Positions 7,799 through 16,063 of a stretch of DNA of 64,000 nt are shown here, piece by piece. Location: the NCBI GenBank assembly GCA_002721445.1, contig PBKN01000018.1:27269-91268 (forward strand), written 5' to 3'. The DNA comes from Chloroflexota bacterium. Lineage in GTDB: Bacteria; Chloroflexota; Dehalococcoidia; Lucifugimonadales; GCA-002723415. The notes under the pieces were generated by a model. The model saw nothing but the letters and a program-made list of their open reading frames with translations. It searched no databases and was not told the DNA's origin. The translations under genes and the position numbers were made by a program. Position 1 is the stretch's first letter. Each line of letters begins with the position of its first letter.

Positions 7799-9463
7799 AT
7801 GAATCAAAATTATTTAATTGGTGATTATAAAAATACATATAAAAATTTTCAAATAGAAGTCCCTGAAAGATATAATTGGGCCTATGAAGTCTTCGATAAA
7901 TGGGCCCAAGACCCTTTAAAATTAGCTATGTTATGGGTTGATAAAGATGGAAAATCAAAAAATATAACTTTTAAAGAAATGTCTAAAAGATCCAAAAAGA
8001 CAGCTAATATGCTAATTGGATTAGGGGCAGAACCACAAGACCGTATATTTGTTATGTTACCTAGATTAGTAGAATGGTGGGAAATTATAATTGCTGCAAT
8101 TCGAGCACAAATAGTGTCAATCCCAGGAACAGTTTTATTAACTACTAAAGATATTGAATATAGGTTAAATATGTCCGGCGCAAAAATTGTAATAACTGAC
8201 AGAGATAATTATGAAAAATTCGAATCTATTAAAGGTAAATGTGATGATTTAGAACACATTATTGTAGTAGATGATAATTTAGAAAATGGTATTTTAAATT
8301 ATGAAGAAATGGTTAATAAATCTTCAAGTAATTTGCCAAATCCTGAAAACCTATCAAGTGATTTGTTAATGGGATATTTTACATCTGGAACTACTGGTTA
8401 TCCCAAGATGGTATTAAATACTCATGCATCATATCCTCTCGGACATATAGTTACTGGAAAATACTGGTTAGATAATCGACCGTCTGATTTACATTGGACT
8501 TTATCTGATACAGGGTGGGCACAAGCTGCATGGACTTGTTTTTTTGCTCCCTGGAATATGGGATCAGCTATATTTATATGGGACCAGCGTGGTAGATTTG
8601 ATGCTGAAGCTAGTTTGAAAATTTTAGAAGACTATCCTATATCAACATTTTTTGCTCCTCCAACAGCTTACAGAATGTTAGTTCAAGAGAATATATCTAA
8701 TTTCAAATTTAAAAATTTAAGGCACTGTTTGGGAGCCGGAGAAGCCGTAAATCCAGATCTGAATTCAACTTGGAAAGAAAATACAGGTTTTCATATTTGG
8801 GAAGGCTATGGACAAACTGAAACTACACTATGTATAGCAACATTCCCAGGAATTCAATATAAACCAGGTTCTATGGGTGTAGTTGCACCTGGGTTTGAAA
8901 TTAATATAGTAGATGACAATGGAAAGATATTAAAATATGGAGAAGAAGGTGAAATAGCTATAAAAATTAAACCTAATAGGCCTGTAGGATTATTTCAAGG
9001 ATATTGGGATAATGACGAAGCAAATACTAACTCTTTTAGAGATGATTGGTATTTTACAGGCGACAAAGCCTCTCAAGATCAAGATGGATATTTCTGGTTT
9101 GTTGGCAGAGGCGATGATGTTATAAATAGTGCATCATATAGAATTGGACCATTCGAAGTAGAATCAGCCTTGGCAGAGCACTCATCAGTTGCAGAAACTG
9201 CAGTAATCGGCAGCCCTGATAATGTAAGAGGAGAAATAGTAAAAGCCTTTGTAGTTTTATCCCCTGGAATACATCCATATGAATTAACTATAGAAGAATC
9301 AGATTCCCTGAAAAAAGAACTTCAATCACATGTAAAAAATATTACAGCACCCTATAAATACCCTAGAGAAATAGAATTTGTAACTGAATTACCAAAAACA
9401 ATTAGCGGTAAAATCCGTCGCAACTTACTTAGAGAAAATGAACTAAAGAAAAAATCTCTTTAA
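7799..9463 (+). CDS. AMP-forming acyl-CoA synthetase (ANL superfamily, medium-chain/acetyl-CoA-synthetase-like)
   Basis: A 554-residue adenylate-forming ligase, close to the normal length of acyl-CoA synthetases. The ATP-binding P-loop YFTSGTTGYPK lies near residues 193-203, the A5 motif is EGYGQTETT, the A7/A8 hinge region is DDWYFTGDKASQDQDGYFWF followed by GRGDDVINSASYRIGP, and the catalytic lysine motif is PKTISGKIRR near the C-terminus. The arrangement resembles medium-chain (ACSM-type) enzymes. It is seven bases behind the CoA transferase and likely activates the acid handled by the cassette. Chain length and structure of that acid are unknown. Confidence 0.9.
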   Translation: MNQNYLIGDYKNTYKNFQIEVPERYNWAYEVFDKWAQDPLKLAMLWVDKDGKSKNITFKEMSKRSKKTANMLIGLGAEPQDRIFVMLPRLVEWWEIIIAAIRAQIVSIPGTVLLTTKDIEYRLNMSGAKIVITDRDNYEKFESIKGKCDDLEHIIVVDDNLENGILNYEEMVNKSSSNLPNPENLSSDLLMGYFTSGTTGYPKMVLNTHASYPLGHIVTGKYWLDNRPSDLHWTLSDTGWAQAAWTCFFAPWNMGSAIFIWDQRGRFDAEASLKILEDYPISTFFAPPTAYRMLVQENISNFKFKNLRHCLGAGEAVNPDLNSTWKENTGFHIWEGYGQTETTLCIATFPGIQYKPGSMGVVAPGFEINIVDDNGKILKYGEEGEIAIKIKPNRPVGLFQGYWDNDEANTNSFRDDWYFTGDKASQDQDGYFWFVGRGDDVINSASYRIGPFEVESALAEHSSVAETAVIGSPDNVRGEIVKAFVVLSPGIHPYELTIEESDSLKKELQSHVKNITAPYKYPREIEFVTELPKTISGKIRRNLLRENELKKKSL

Positions 9464-9501
9464 ATTTTTATTAACCCAAACTTAAATGAATGGAGTATAT
9501 A

Positions 9502-11073
9502 ATGTTTGATTTAATAATTGATAATGGATTAATTATAGATGGGACTGGAAGTCCTGGATATTATGGGAAAATAGCTATTAATGACAATAAATTATCAATC
9601 ATTAGAGAGCACACTGAAGATTTAAAAAGTAAGTCTTACATTGATGCCTCTAATAAAATAGTCTCTCCAGGTTTTATAGATTTACATTCTCATGCAGGAC
9701 TTACAATATTAGGAGAACCACATCATGATCCTAAAATAAGACAAGGAGTAACTACTGAATTAGTTGGGATAGATGGTATATCACATGCTCCATTTAAAAC
9801 TCAAGATGAACTTCATAAATATATTTGGCTTGATTCAGGCCTTAATGGTTACCCTCCATTACCTGCTAATTGGTTAACAGTGGCTGAATTATTGAACCAA
9901 TATGATAACAAAGTAGCTGTAAATATAGCTTATATATTAGGAAATTCACCAGTAAGAATATGGACAATTGGTTGGAATAACAAACCAGCATCAAAATCAG
10001 ATATTAATAATATGCAATCAGTAGTAAGAGAGGCTATGGAAGAAGGTGCTTGGGGCCTATCAACTGGCTTAGATTATCCTCCTGGATCTTATGCTAATAC
10101 TGAAGAGCTAATAAAATTAGCTGAAACTTCTGCAAAAATGGGAGGATTTTACCATACACATACTAGAGCATCATTGAGTAAAAAAGGTTATTTAGAGCCA
10201 TGGAATGAAGCAATAGAGATAGGACACAAATCAGGTTCCCCTGTTCATCTAACTCATTACAGACAAAGTGTACAAAGTAAAGGCAGTCATTTAGATTATT
10301 TACAATTAGTTGAAGACGCACAATCCAATGGAATGGATGTTACATTTGATTGCTATAGTTATCCTTATTCAGGTACAGCGATAAGTATTGTGTTACCTCC
10401 ATGGACTAAAGATGGAGGCCCAGAAAAATTAATTTCTGTATTAAAAGACACTAATAGTAGAAAAAAAATGACTAAAGAAATTTCTAATGATCAACTAAAA
10501 GACTGTTGGTTAACAAATTTTAATAATCCAAAAAATAAACAATATGATGGTAAATTACTTGAGCATATAGCTGAGCTTAAGAATCAAAGTGTACATGAAA
10601 CATTATTCGATCTATTATTAGAGGAAAATTTAGGAGTTTCAGTAGTTGGATTAGGTACAAATCAACATACTTTGCCTGCCTTTGTATCTCATCCTTCTGG
10701 AATGATAGCTAGTGATGCAATATTATTTGGAGAATACCCAAATCCTAGAAGTTATGGATGCTTCCCTTTAGTATTAGCTGAATTTGTACGAGCTGAAAAG
10801 CACCTTAAGTTACCAGAAGCAATTAGAAAAATGACATCTTTCCCTGCCCAAAGGTTAGGATTATCTGATAGAGGATTAATTAAAGATGGTTTTAAAGCTG
10901 ATATAGTAATTTTTGATCCAAAAGAAGTGAAAACTTATGCTACTAGAGACAATCCAAAACAATATCCTATAGGCATAGACTATGTAATAGTTAATGGGCA
11001 AATTATAATCGATAATGGTAATAATACAGGTATTCTTGCTGGTAAAGCATTAAGAAGAGGTAAGCTAACTTAA
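9502..11073 (+). CDS. N-acyl-D-amino-acid deacylase family amidohydrolase
   Basis: A 523-residue metal-dependent hydrolase of the D-aminoacylase type. The N-terminal composite sheet (FDLIIDNGLIIDGTG) is followed by the metal motif PGFIDLHSHAG. Later come GLSTGLDYPPG, YHTHTR and LTHYRQS, then MIASDAIL, and the C-terminal GLIKDGFKADIVIFDP strand typical of the family. An in-frame ATG at 9490 lacks a ribosome binding site, while TGGAG at 9491-9495 fits the ATG at 9502. Family members release free D-amino acids, but dihydropyrimidinase-like roles also occur. It may liberate the amine or acid part of the cassette's substrate. Confidence 0.88.
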   Translation: MFDLIIDNGLIIDGTGSPGYYGKIAINDNKLSIIREHTEDLKSKSYIDASNKIVSPGFIDLHSHAGLTILGEPHHDPKIRQGVTTELVGIDGISHAPFKTQDELHKYIWLDSGLNGYPPLPANWLTVAELLNQYDNKVAVNIAYILGNSPVRIWTIGWNNKPASKSDINNMQSVVREAMEEGAWGLSTGLDYPPGSYANTEELIKLAETSAKMGGFYHTHTRASLSKKGYLEPWNEAIEIGHKSGSPVHLTHYRQSVQSKGSHLDYLQLVEDAQSNGMDVTFDCYSYPYSGTAISIVLPPWTKDGGPEKLISVLKDTNSRKKMTKEISNDQLKDCWLTNFNNPKNKQYDGKLLEHIAELKNQSVHETLFDLLLEENLGVSVVGLGTNQHTLPAFVSHPSGMIASDAILFGEYPNPRSYGCFPLVLAEFVRAEKHLKLPEAIRKMTSFPAQRLGLSDRGLIKDGFKADIVIFDPKEVKTYATRDNPKQYPIGIDYVIVNGQIIIDNGNNTGILAGKALRRGKLT

Positions 11074-11411
11074 TGAATATTCCATTTAAAGTAAGCATAA
11101 CAATTATAAAAAAAACATTACATGAAGATTTAATTAATAAATTTACAATTAACCCCCAAGATTGGAAAGATGGCTCAATAGGTGGTAAAAACCCTAACTG
11201 TTGTCATTCTTTTGAAATAGGCCATCAATTCATAAGCGATGGGTCTCAAATGCCTGAGGGATTTCCATCTCCTCCATGGGTTGATATACAAAAATATATA
11301 TGGATATTAAGCAGAGGTGGTAATATGTTAGGATGCAAAGAAGGAACATATATCACTAATTGTTCTGATGGGTTCAGGCCTGTAACTTTTAAATTAGAAC
11401 GGATACAGTAA
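11073..11411 (+). CDS. TIGR04076 family small protein of unknown function
   Basis: A 112-residue protein with the hallmarks of TIGR04076: an N-terminal strand (FKVSITII), then CCHSFEIGHQFISDG, P-x-G-F (PEGFPSPPWVDIQKYIWIL), a RGGNMLG turn and a closing CSDGFRPVTFKLER strand. Four cysteines are present. The family often sits beside amidohydrolases and other catabolic enzymes, and no function is established. It overlaps the deacylase stop by one base, so the two are translationally coupled and may act on the same substrate. Confidence 0.75.
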   Translation: MNIPFKVSITIIKKTLHEDLINKFTINPQDWKDGSIGGKNPNCCHSFEIGHQFISDGSQMPEGFPSPPWVDIQKYIWILSRGGNMLGCKEGTYITNCSDGFRPVTFKLERIQ

Positions 11412-11441
11412 TAATCCATATAGGTATTGAAAAAAAGATTA

Positions 11442-11690
11442 TTAGTTTAAACCAATTTTTTCTGCTAATTGTTTATTAGTTGGTTCTAACAATATAGAAC
11501 CATCCTCAAAAATAATAGTTGGTACAATACGTTTACCATTATTTATTTCAAGTACATAATTTAAAAGTCTCTCATCTAATTCAATGTTAAACCATTCATA
11601 GTTTATTTTATTGCTATCTAAAAAAGACTTCGCTCTAATGCAATCAGAGCACCAATCTGTTCCATATATTTTTATATTAAAATTTTTCAT
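11442..11690 (-). CDS. Glutaredoxin-like protein (CSDC active site)
   Basis: An 82-residue thioredoxin-fold protein. The redox motif WCSDC is at about residues 13-17, after the first strand (IKIYGTD), with the cis-Pro segment RIVPTIIFEDGS about 40 residues later. The size fits mycoredoxin/NrdH-type glutaredoxins. The tail EPTNKQLAEKIGL resembles mycoredoxin-like glutaredoxins of high-GC Gram-positives. It follows the transhydrogenase on the minus strand with a 29-base gap. The thiol partner is unknown. Confidence 0.8.
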   Translation of the reverse strand: MKNFNIKIYGTDWCSDCIRAKSFLDSNKINYEWFNIELDERLLNYVLEINNGKRIVPTIIFEDGSILLEPTNKQLAEKIGLN

Positions 11691-11719
11691 TATTAAACCT
11701 AAAAATTATTATTTTAAAA

Positions 11720-13000
11720 TCACCAGAGCTTCATAGAATCAGTAAATAGATTTCTAATATCTTCTTTATTAACAGGTCTAGGAGATAAACTAATAACTCT
11801 CTGTTGAGGCATAGTCCCTTCAACTAAGTCATCAATATCATTACTACTATATCCAACTCCATTCAATCCATTTGGGATTCCAATTTTCTTTATAAGAGAT
11901 ATTATAGAATCTGCTAAAATATCACCTGCATCTTCTAAATTAGCACCATCAATATCAGCTCCTAATAATTTAGCTGCATGGAGATGTCTTTTTGGATTAC
12001 TTGGAGCAGTAAATCTAAAAACAGCTGGAGCATTAAGAATTACTGACATCCCATGAGGAACCATAGAATGACCTATAGGATAATCTTTAGGCAAAAATTC
12101 TTTAACTCTGCCTGCTACTGGATATGACATTCCGTGAGGCAAATGTACTCCTGCATTCCCAAATCCAAACCCAGCAAAAGTAGCAGCTAAAAGCATCTCT
12201 CCTTTAGCAGATATATTATCTGGATCTTCATATGCTTTTACTATATTATTAGAAACCATTTTAATAGCTTTTAAAGCCCATATATCACTTATAGGGTTTG
12301 CACCTTGATATGGGCTTCGTACAGAAGGACTATCAGATGCTGGACGTCTAGAAAAAGGAATAGCTGTAAATGATTCTAAACCATGACATAAAACATCTAA
12401 TCCACTACAAGATACAACCATTTGAGGAAGAGTTTTAACGTTATCTGGATCTACCATACCCATATTTGGTCTAAGGTAACGATGAGAAATTCCAGTTTTA
12501 GCCTTTATATCTAATAAATCAAATATTGCAACACCTGTAGTTTCACTACCTGTTCCTGCTGTTGTAGGAATAGCTATTAAAGGTTTTAAAACTCCTGGTA
12601 CTGGTACTCCATCACCTATAGGAGAATTTACATATGTGAAAAAATCTGCAGGGTAAGTAGCATATAAATTAGCTGCTTTAGCAGTATCTATAGATGAGCC
12701 ACCACCTATAGCAACATATCCATCAAAATTTTCAGATTGAGCAAATTTTATTGCCAGTTTAAATGAATCATCTGTTGGTTCAACTGAAACCTGGTCAAAT
12801 AAAATCGTTTCAATTCCAAATTGATTTAATGATTTAATAGCAATTTCAACACAATTACTCTTAGCCATTTTAGGATCAGTAACAAGCATTACACGCTTAG
12901 ACCCTAAACGGTTCATTTCAAACCCTATTTCATTTGTAACTCCTGAACCATATTTTATATTAGAAGTATCAATTGCAAATACATTTTCAAAATCAGACAT
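11720..13000 (-). CDS. Hydroxyacid-oxoacid transhydrogenase (HOT/ADHFE1), iron-containing alcohol dehydrogenase family
   Basis: A 426-residue group III iron-containing alcohol dehydrogenase that most resembles hydroxyacid-oxoacid transhydrogenase, which oxidises 4-hydroxybutyrate-like acids while reducing 2-oxoglutarate. The nucleotide-binding motif IGGGSSIDTAKAAN, the TTAGTGSETTGVA segment, the metal-binding region GLDVLCHGLESF and the downstream LPHGMSYPV and HGMSVILNAP histidines are all present. The insertion SPYQGANPISDIWAL and the closing TPQQRVISLSPR-like segment are typical of HOT rather than general alcohol dehydrogenases. It lies 24 bases downstream of the GGT gene. Confidence 0.85.
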   Translation of the reverse strand: MSDFENVFAIDTSNIKYGSGVTNEIGFEMNRLGSKRVMLVTDPKMAKSNCVEIAIKSLNQFGIETILFDQVSVEPTDDSFKLAIKFAQSENFDGYVAIGGGSSIDTAKAANLYATYPADFFTYVNSPIGDGVPVPGVLKPLIAIPTTAGTGSETTGVAIFDLLDIKAKTGISHRYLRPNMGMVDPDNVKTLPQMVVSCSGLDVLCHGLESFTAIPFSRRPASDSPSVRSPYQGANPISDIWALKAIKMVSNNIVKAYEDPDNISAKGEMLLAATFAGFGFGNAGVHLPHGMSYPVAGRVKEFLPKDYPIGHSMVPHGMSVILNAPAVFRFTAPSNPKRHLHAAKLLGADIDGANLEDAGDILADSIISLIKKIGIPNGLNGVGYSSNDIDDLVEGTMPQQRVISLSPRPVNKEDIRNLFTDSMKLW

Positions 13001-13024
13001 ATGAACTCCATTACTAACTAATAA

Positions 13025-14638
13025 TTATTTAACTTCAGCATATCCTCCACGTCCTCTAGGATCTGCAGCGCCATTAATAAGATTCTTACCATAATCACTT
13101 GTAATCGCATGTACTAATGCAAAAAATGGATCAAAACTCAACTCACTTTTTTTAATATCATGACCTTTTTCGTTCATATATTCTAAAATTCTATAATATA
13201 ATCTTGCTTCAACATCTACCCATTTACCTTCTGAATGTATTCTAGGAGCTGATACTGCTTCTAAAACAGACATCTCGTGGTCAATAATGTTAACGATAGT
13301 TTGTAAATTTGCTGTAAGAATTTTAACAGCACCAGGCGCACTTGTTATTATAACCGGATACCCTTCTTTTAAAATTATAGTAGGTGACATTCCAGTAGTA
13401 CGTGATTTACCAGGTGCAATAGAATTAGGATGCCCTGGATAAGGATTGAAAACATGCATAGAATTATTAAATAAAAACCCTAACCCTTTAACTACTACAC
13501 CAGAACAAGGGCTTCCTAAGGTATGAGTTATAGCAATTGCATTACCTTTCTCATCCATCGACGAAACAGTTGTAGTATCATGACCTTCAGCTATGTCTAA
13601 CCCTGGAACAGATATAGTTTCATTGCTATCAATCTTTTTTTTCCAATCCATAGCATGGTCTTTAGATGTAATTTTATCTATTGGTACAAATTCAAAATCG
13701 GGATCTGCAAGGTATTTTGCCCTGTCAACAAAACCTGCTTTTTGAGCCTGTGACATTATATGACAATATTCAGGTGTCCCAAAACCAATTTTATTTAAAT
13801 CATACCCTTCCAATATATTAAGAGTTTCAATAATTTGAGGCCCACTACCTGGAGCTAAGTTTGTACATACAGTATATCCCCTGTAATTAGATTTAAGAGG
13901 AGAATTAATTCTTAATTTATATTCATAAAAATCCTTTTCAGTAATTAAACCTCCATGGTCGGAAAAATCCTTGGCTATTATTTTTGCAAGTTCACCTTTG
14001 TACATCAAATCAGGACCTTCAACAGATATACTATCTAATACTTCGGCGTAATCTTGCATAATTAAACGTTCACCTGTTTTAAGAACATTTCCATTTGGTG
14101 CAAATATCTGGCTAGATACAGAATTAAATTTTAATATATCTTCCGTGTCACTATAACCTAAGCTTCCATCATGTTTCCAACTCTGATGCAGTTCAGCTGG
14201 TATTATAAAACCTTTTTTAGCTAAATCTATAGATGGTTTAATTAAATCTTTCCAACCCATAGTACCAAAACGATTAGAAACTTCATAAAGAGCTTTAAGA
14301 GTCCCTGGTACTGTTACTGATAGATATCCTATTTGATTAATGTTGCCTTCTAATTCCCACATATCAGCAGGCAATCTATTAATAACTTTTTCAGACCACA
14401 TATCTTTTGTTGATTTTAAGGGAGCTCTACCATAAAAATCTATAACCAAATGGTTTCCGGACTCAGCATCAAAAACTTGCAGGGTTCCATTTCCCCCTAT
14501 ACTAGTTTGATGAGGCTCTGCTATCCCTTGAGCAAAAGCAGTAGCAACAGCAGCATCTATTGCATTACCACCTTCTTCAAATATACTGCGCCCAATTTCA
14601 ACAGCTTCGACTTGAGGACAAACAATAACACCTTTCAA
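13025..14638 (-). CDS. ggt: Gamma-glutamyltransferase family protein (Ntn-hydrolase)
   Basis: A 537-residue member of the gamma-glutamyltranspeptidase family, which self-cleaves to expose a Thr nucleophile. The predicted nucleophile is the first Thr of TTTVSSMDEKG, preceded by GHD. The N-terminal block EEGGNAIDAAVATAFA and the C-terminal GMSPTIILKEGYPVIITSAPG and AADPRGRGGYA blocks are all conserved. No signal peptide is present, so the protein is probably cytosolic, unlike the periplasmic enzymes. A TTG at 14671 is also in frame, but AAGAGG at 14645-14650 places the start at TTG 14638, exactly at the conserved KGVIVCP. It could feed the 5-oxoprolinase, though related enzymes act as cephalosporin or other acylases. 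Confidence 0.88.
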   Translation of the reverse strand: MKGVIVCPQVEAVEIGRSIFEEGGNAIDAAVATAFAQGIAEPHQTSIGGNGTLQVFDAESGNHLVIDFYGRAPLKSTKDMWSEKVINRLPADMWELEGNINQIGYLSVTVPGTLKALYEVSNRFGTMGWKDLIKPSIDLAKKGFIIPAELHQSWKHDGSLGYSDTEDILKFNSVSSQIFAPNGNVLKTGERLIMQDYAEVLDSISVEGPDLMYKGELAKIIAKDFSDHGGLITEKDFYEYKLRINSPLKSNYRGYTVCTNLAPGSGPQIIETLNILEGYDLNKIGFGTPEYCHIMSQAQKAGFVDRAKYLADPDFEFVPIDKITSKDHAMDWKKKIDSNETISVPGLDIAEGHDTTTVSSMDEKGNAIAITHTLGSPCSGVVVKGLGFLFNNSMHVFNPYPGHPNSIAPGKSRTTGMSPTIILKEGYPVIITSAPGAVKILTANLQTIVNIIDHEMSVLEAVSAPRIHSEGKWVDVEARLYYRILEYMNEKGHDIKKSELSFDPFFALVHAITSDYGKNLINGAADPRGRGGYAEVK

Positions 14639-14747
14639 TATAAACCTCTTTAAATAATTTAAATCTTGCAATGAATTTTAAAAAATATTATATTACATTT
14701 CAATTGTATAAGTAAAAATATTAATCTAATGTTCTAAGGTGATTATA

Positions 14748-15698
14748 ATGAAAAATAATTCAATATTAACAAAAAAAATGCTTAATATTATTGGAACTCA
14801 ATCAGAAACAAATAAATTTAGGATTCATAAAGAAAATATAATTAGATTTGCTGAATCAATTCAAGATTACAACCCATTATATACTAATGAATTACAAGCT
14901 AGAAAATCCACATATGGAAGTCTAATAGCACCTCCTACTTTTTTGCGTTCATGCTATGCAGGTCCATGGAAAAAATCCATAGACTTGCCATTCTATACAA
15001 GTGTTGATGGAGGTAGTGAATGGGAATATTTTGAACCAATAAGAGATGGCGATGAAATAAATGTAACTGCTACTATAACTGATTTATATGAGAAAAGTGG
15101 TCGTAAAGAACAAATGTTATTTCAAAAAAAAACAATAACATATATAAATCAATTTAAATCATTAGTTGCAAAAGAAGAAAATATAGGTATTTTTCTTGAA
15201 AAACATATGCACAATGAAGACAAACAAAATCCACAAAATATGAAAGTCAAATCCATCAATCCATTACAAGATTCAAAAAATAAAATAATTTCTTACGAAG
15301 ATATATCTATAGGAATGAAATTACCTACAATTATAAAAACTCCAAACAGTCAACAATTAGTTAAATATGCAGCAGCTTCATTAGAATTTCCAGAAATACA
15401 TTATGACATAGACTATGCAAAGGCTGCAGGACTACCTGGAGTTTTAGTTCAAGGTTCATTAAAACATGCATTTTTAGGACAACTTATAACTGATTGGATA
15501 GGACAAAATAATATTTTGAAAAAACTATCAGTATCATATAGAGGAATGAATATAACCAATGAAAAACTTTATTGCAAAGGAATAATATCTAGAAAATATA
15601 TTGAAAATAATAAAAAATTAGTTAAATGCAAAATTTGGATAGAAAATGATGATAAATTTAAAAGTACACTAGGCGAAGCAATAATTCAAATCAACTAA
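14748..15698 (+). CDS. MaoC-like double hot-dog dehydratase
   Basis: A 316-residue protein with two hot-dog halves. The N-terminal FAS1-like dehydratase domain (NPLYTNELQARKSTYGSLIAPPTFL, then FYTSVDGG and EYFEPIRDGDEI) is followed by a MaoC domain (SLEFPEIHYDIDYAKAAGL, PGVLVQGSL). Such proteins hydrate or dehydrate enoyl-CoA/3-hydroxyacyl-CoA. A GTG at 14739 is in frame, but the TAAGGTG ribosome binding site fits ATG 14748. It is alone on this strand and divergent from ggt. It may contribute to the acyl-CoA pathway of the 6.7-11 kb cassette, but this is inference. Confidence 0.82.
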   Translation: MKNNSILTKKMLNIIGTQSETNKFRIHKENIIRFAESIQDYNPLYTNELQARKSTYGSLIAPPTFLRSCYAGPWKKSIDLPFYTSVDGGSEWEYFEPIRDGDEINVTATITDLYEKSGRKEQMLFQKKTITYINQFKSLVAKEENIGIFLEKHMHNEDKQNPQNMKVKSINPLQDSKNKIISYEDISIGMKLPTIIKTPNSQQLVKYAAASLEFPEIHYDIDYAKAAGLPGVLVQGSLKHAFLGQLITDWIGQNNILKKLSVSYRGMNITNEKLYCKGIISRKYIENNKKLVKCKIWIENDDKFKSTLGEAIIQIN

Positions 15699-15725
15699 AT
15701 TTAAAAATAGATATTATAATACATC

Positions 15726-15754
15726 TTGACAAAGATCATTTGTTCTGTTCTAAT
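15726..15754 (+). promoter_or_regulatory. Sigma-70-type promoter upstream of the small protein and ftsZ
   Basis: TTGACA at 15726-15731 and TCTAAT at 15749-15754 are separated by exactly 17 bases. It is the best promoter match I found in the window and lies about 40 bases ahead of the 15793 start. Three GTTCT words (15742, 15747, 15757) overlap the -10 region, the last two as GTTCTAA repeats ten bases apart. Confidence 0.7.
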
Positions 15755-15792
15755 TTGTTCTAAAGCAGTGCAATAAATAATAGGATAAATAA

Positions 15793-16056
15793 ATGTCACA
15801 TACAACATATCACCAATATAAACTTGATATAAAAGTGCCTTTAAAAGAGAGCTTTAAAACAAAGAGAAGCAAATTAGATTTAAATAAAGGTGAAAAAGTT
15901 TACTATATAGGTAAGCATCTAAATGGGCCTAAATTTGGTTCACTTGGAACAGTTAAAAATACTCTATCAAATTTAGCAATAATAGATTTAGGTGCAAACG
16001 GAACATGGAAAATACCATATTTCTACTTGCAAAGCTTAAATAATTTAAAATTATGA
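15793..16056 (+). CDS. Small SH3-like protein of unknown function preceding ftsZ
   Basis: An 87-residue soluble basic protein that I do not recognise. The middle and C-terminal part (KGEKVYYIGKHLNGPKFG, SLGTVKNTL, LAIIDLGANGTWKIPYFYLQ) reads as a small beta barrel of SH3/KOW type: a G-x-x-V-Y strand, a turn with PKFGSLGTV, and a closing strand. The N-terminal 30 residues are polar and probably disordered. It sits seven bases ahead of ftsZ and shares its promoter, so a role linked to FtsZ is possible. It is too basic and too short for SepF or ZapA. Confidence 0.65.
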   Translation: MSHTTYHQYKLDIKVPLKESFKTKRSKLDLNKGEKVYYIGKHLNGPKFGSLGTVKNTLSNLAIIDLGANGTWKIPYFYLQSLNNLKL

Positions 16057-16063
16057 GGTTATT

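Noticed and set aside
11409..11444. Inverted repeat TAATAATC ... GATTATTA between the TIGR04076 gene and the glutaredoxin gene
   Set aside because: The stem is almost entirely A-T with a 20-base loop, too weak to call a terminator.
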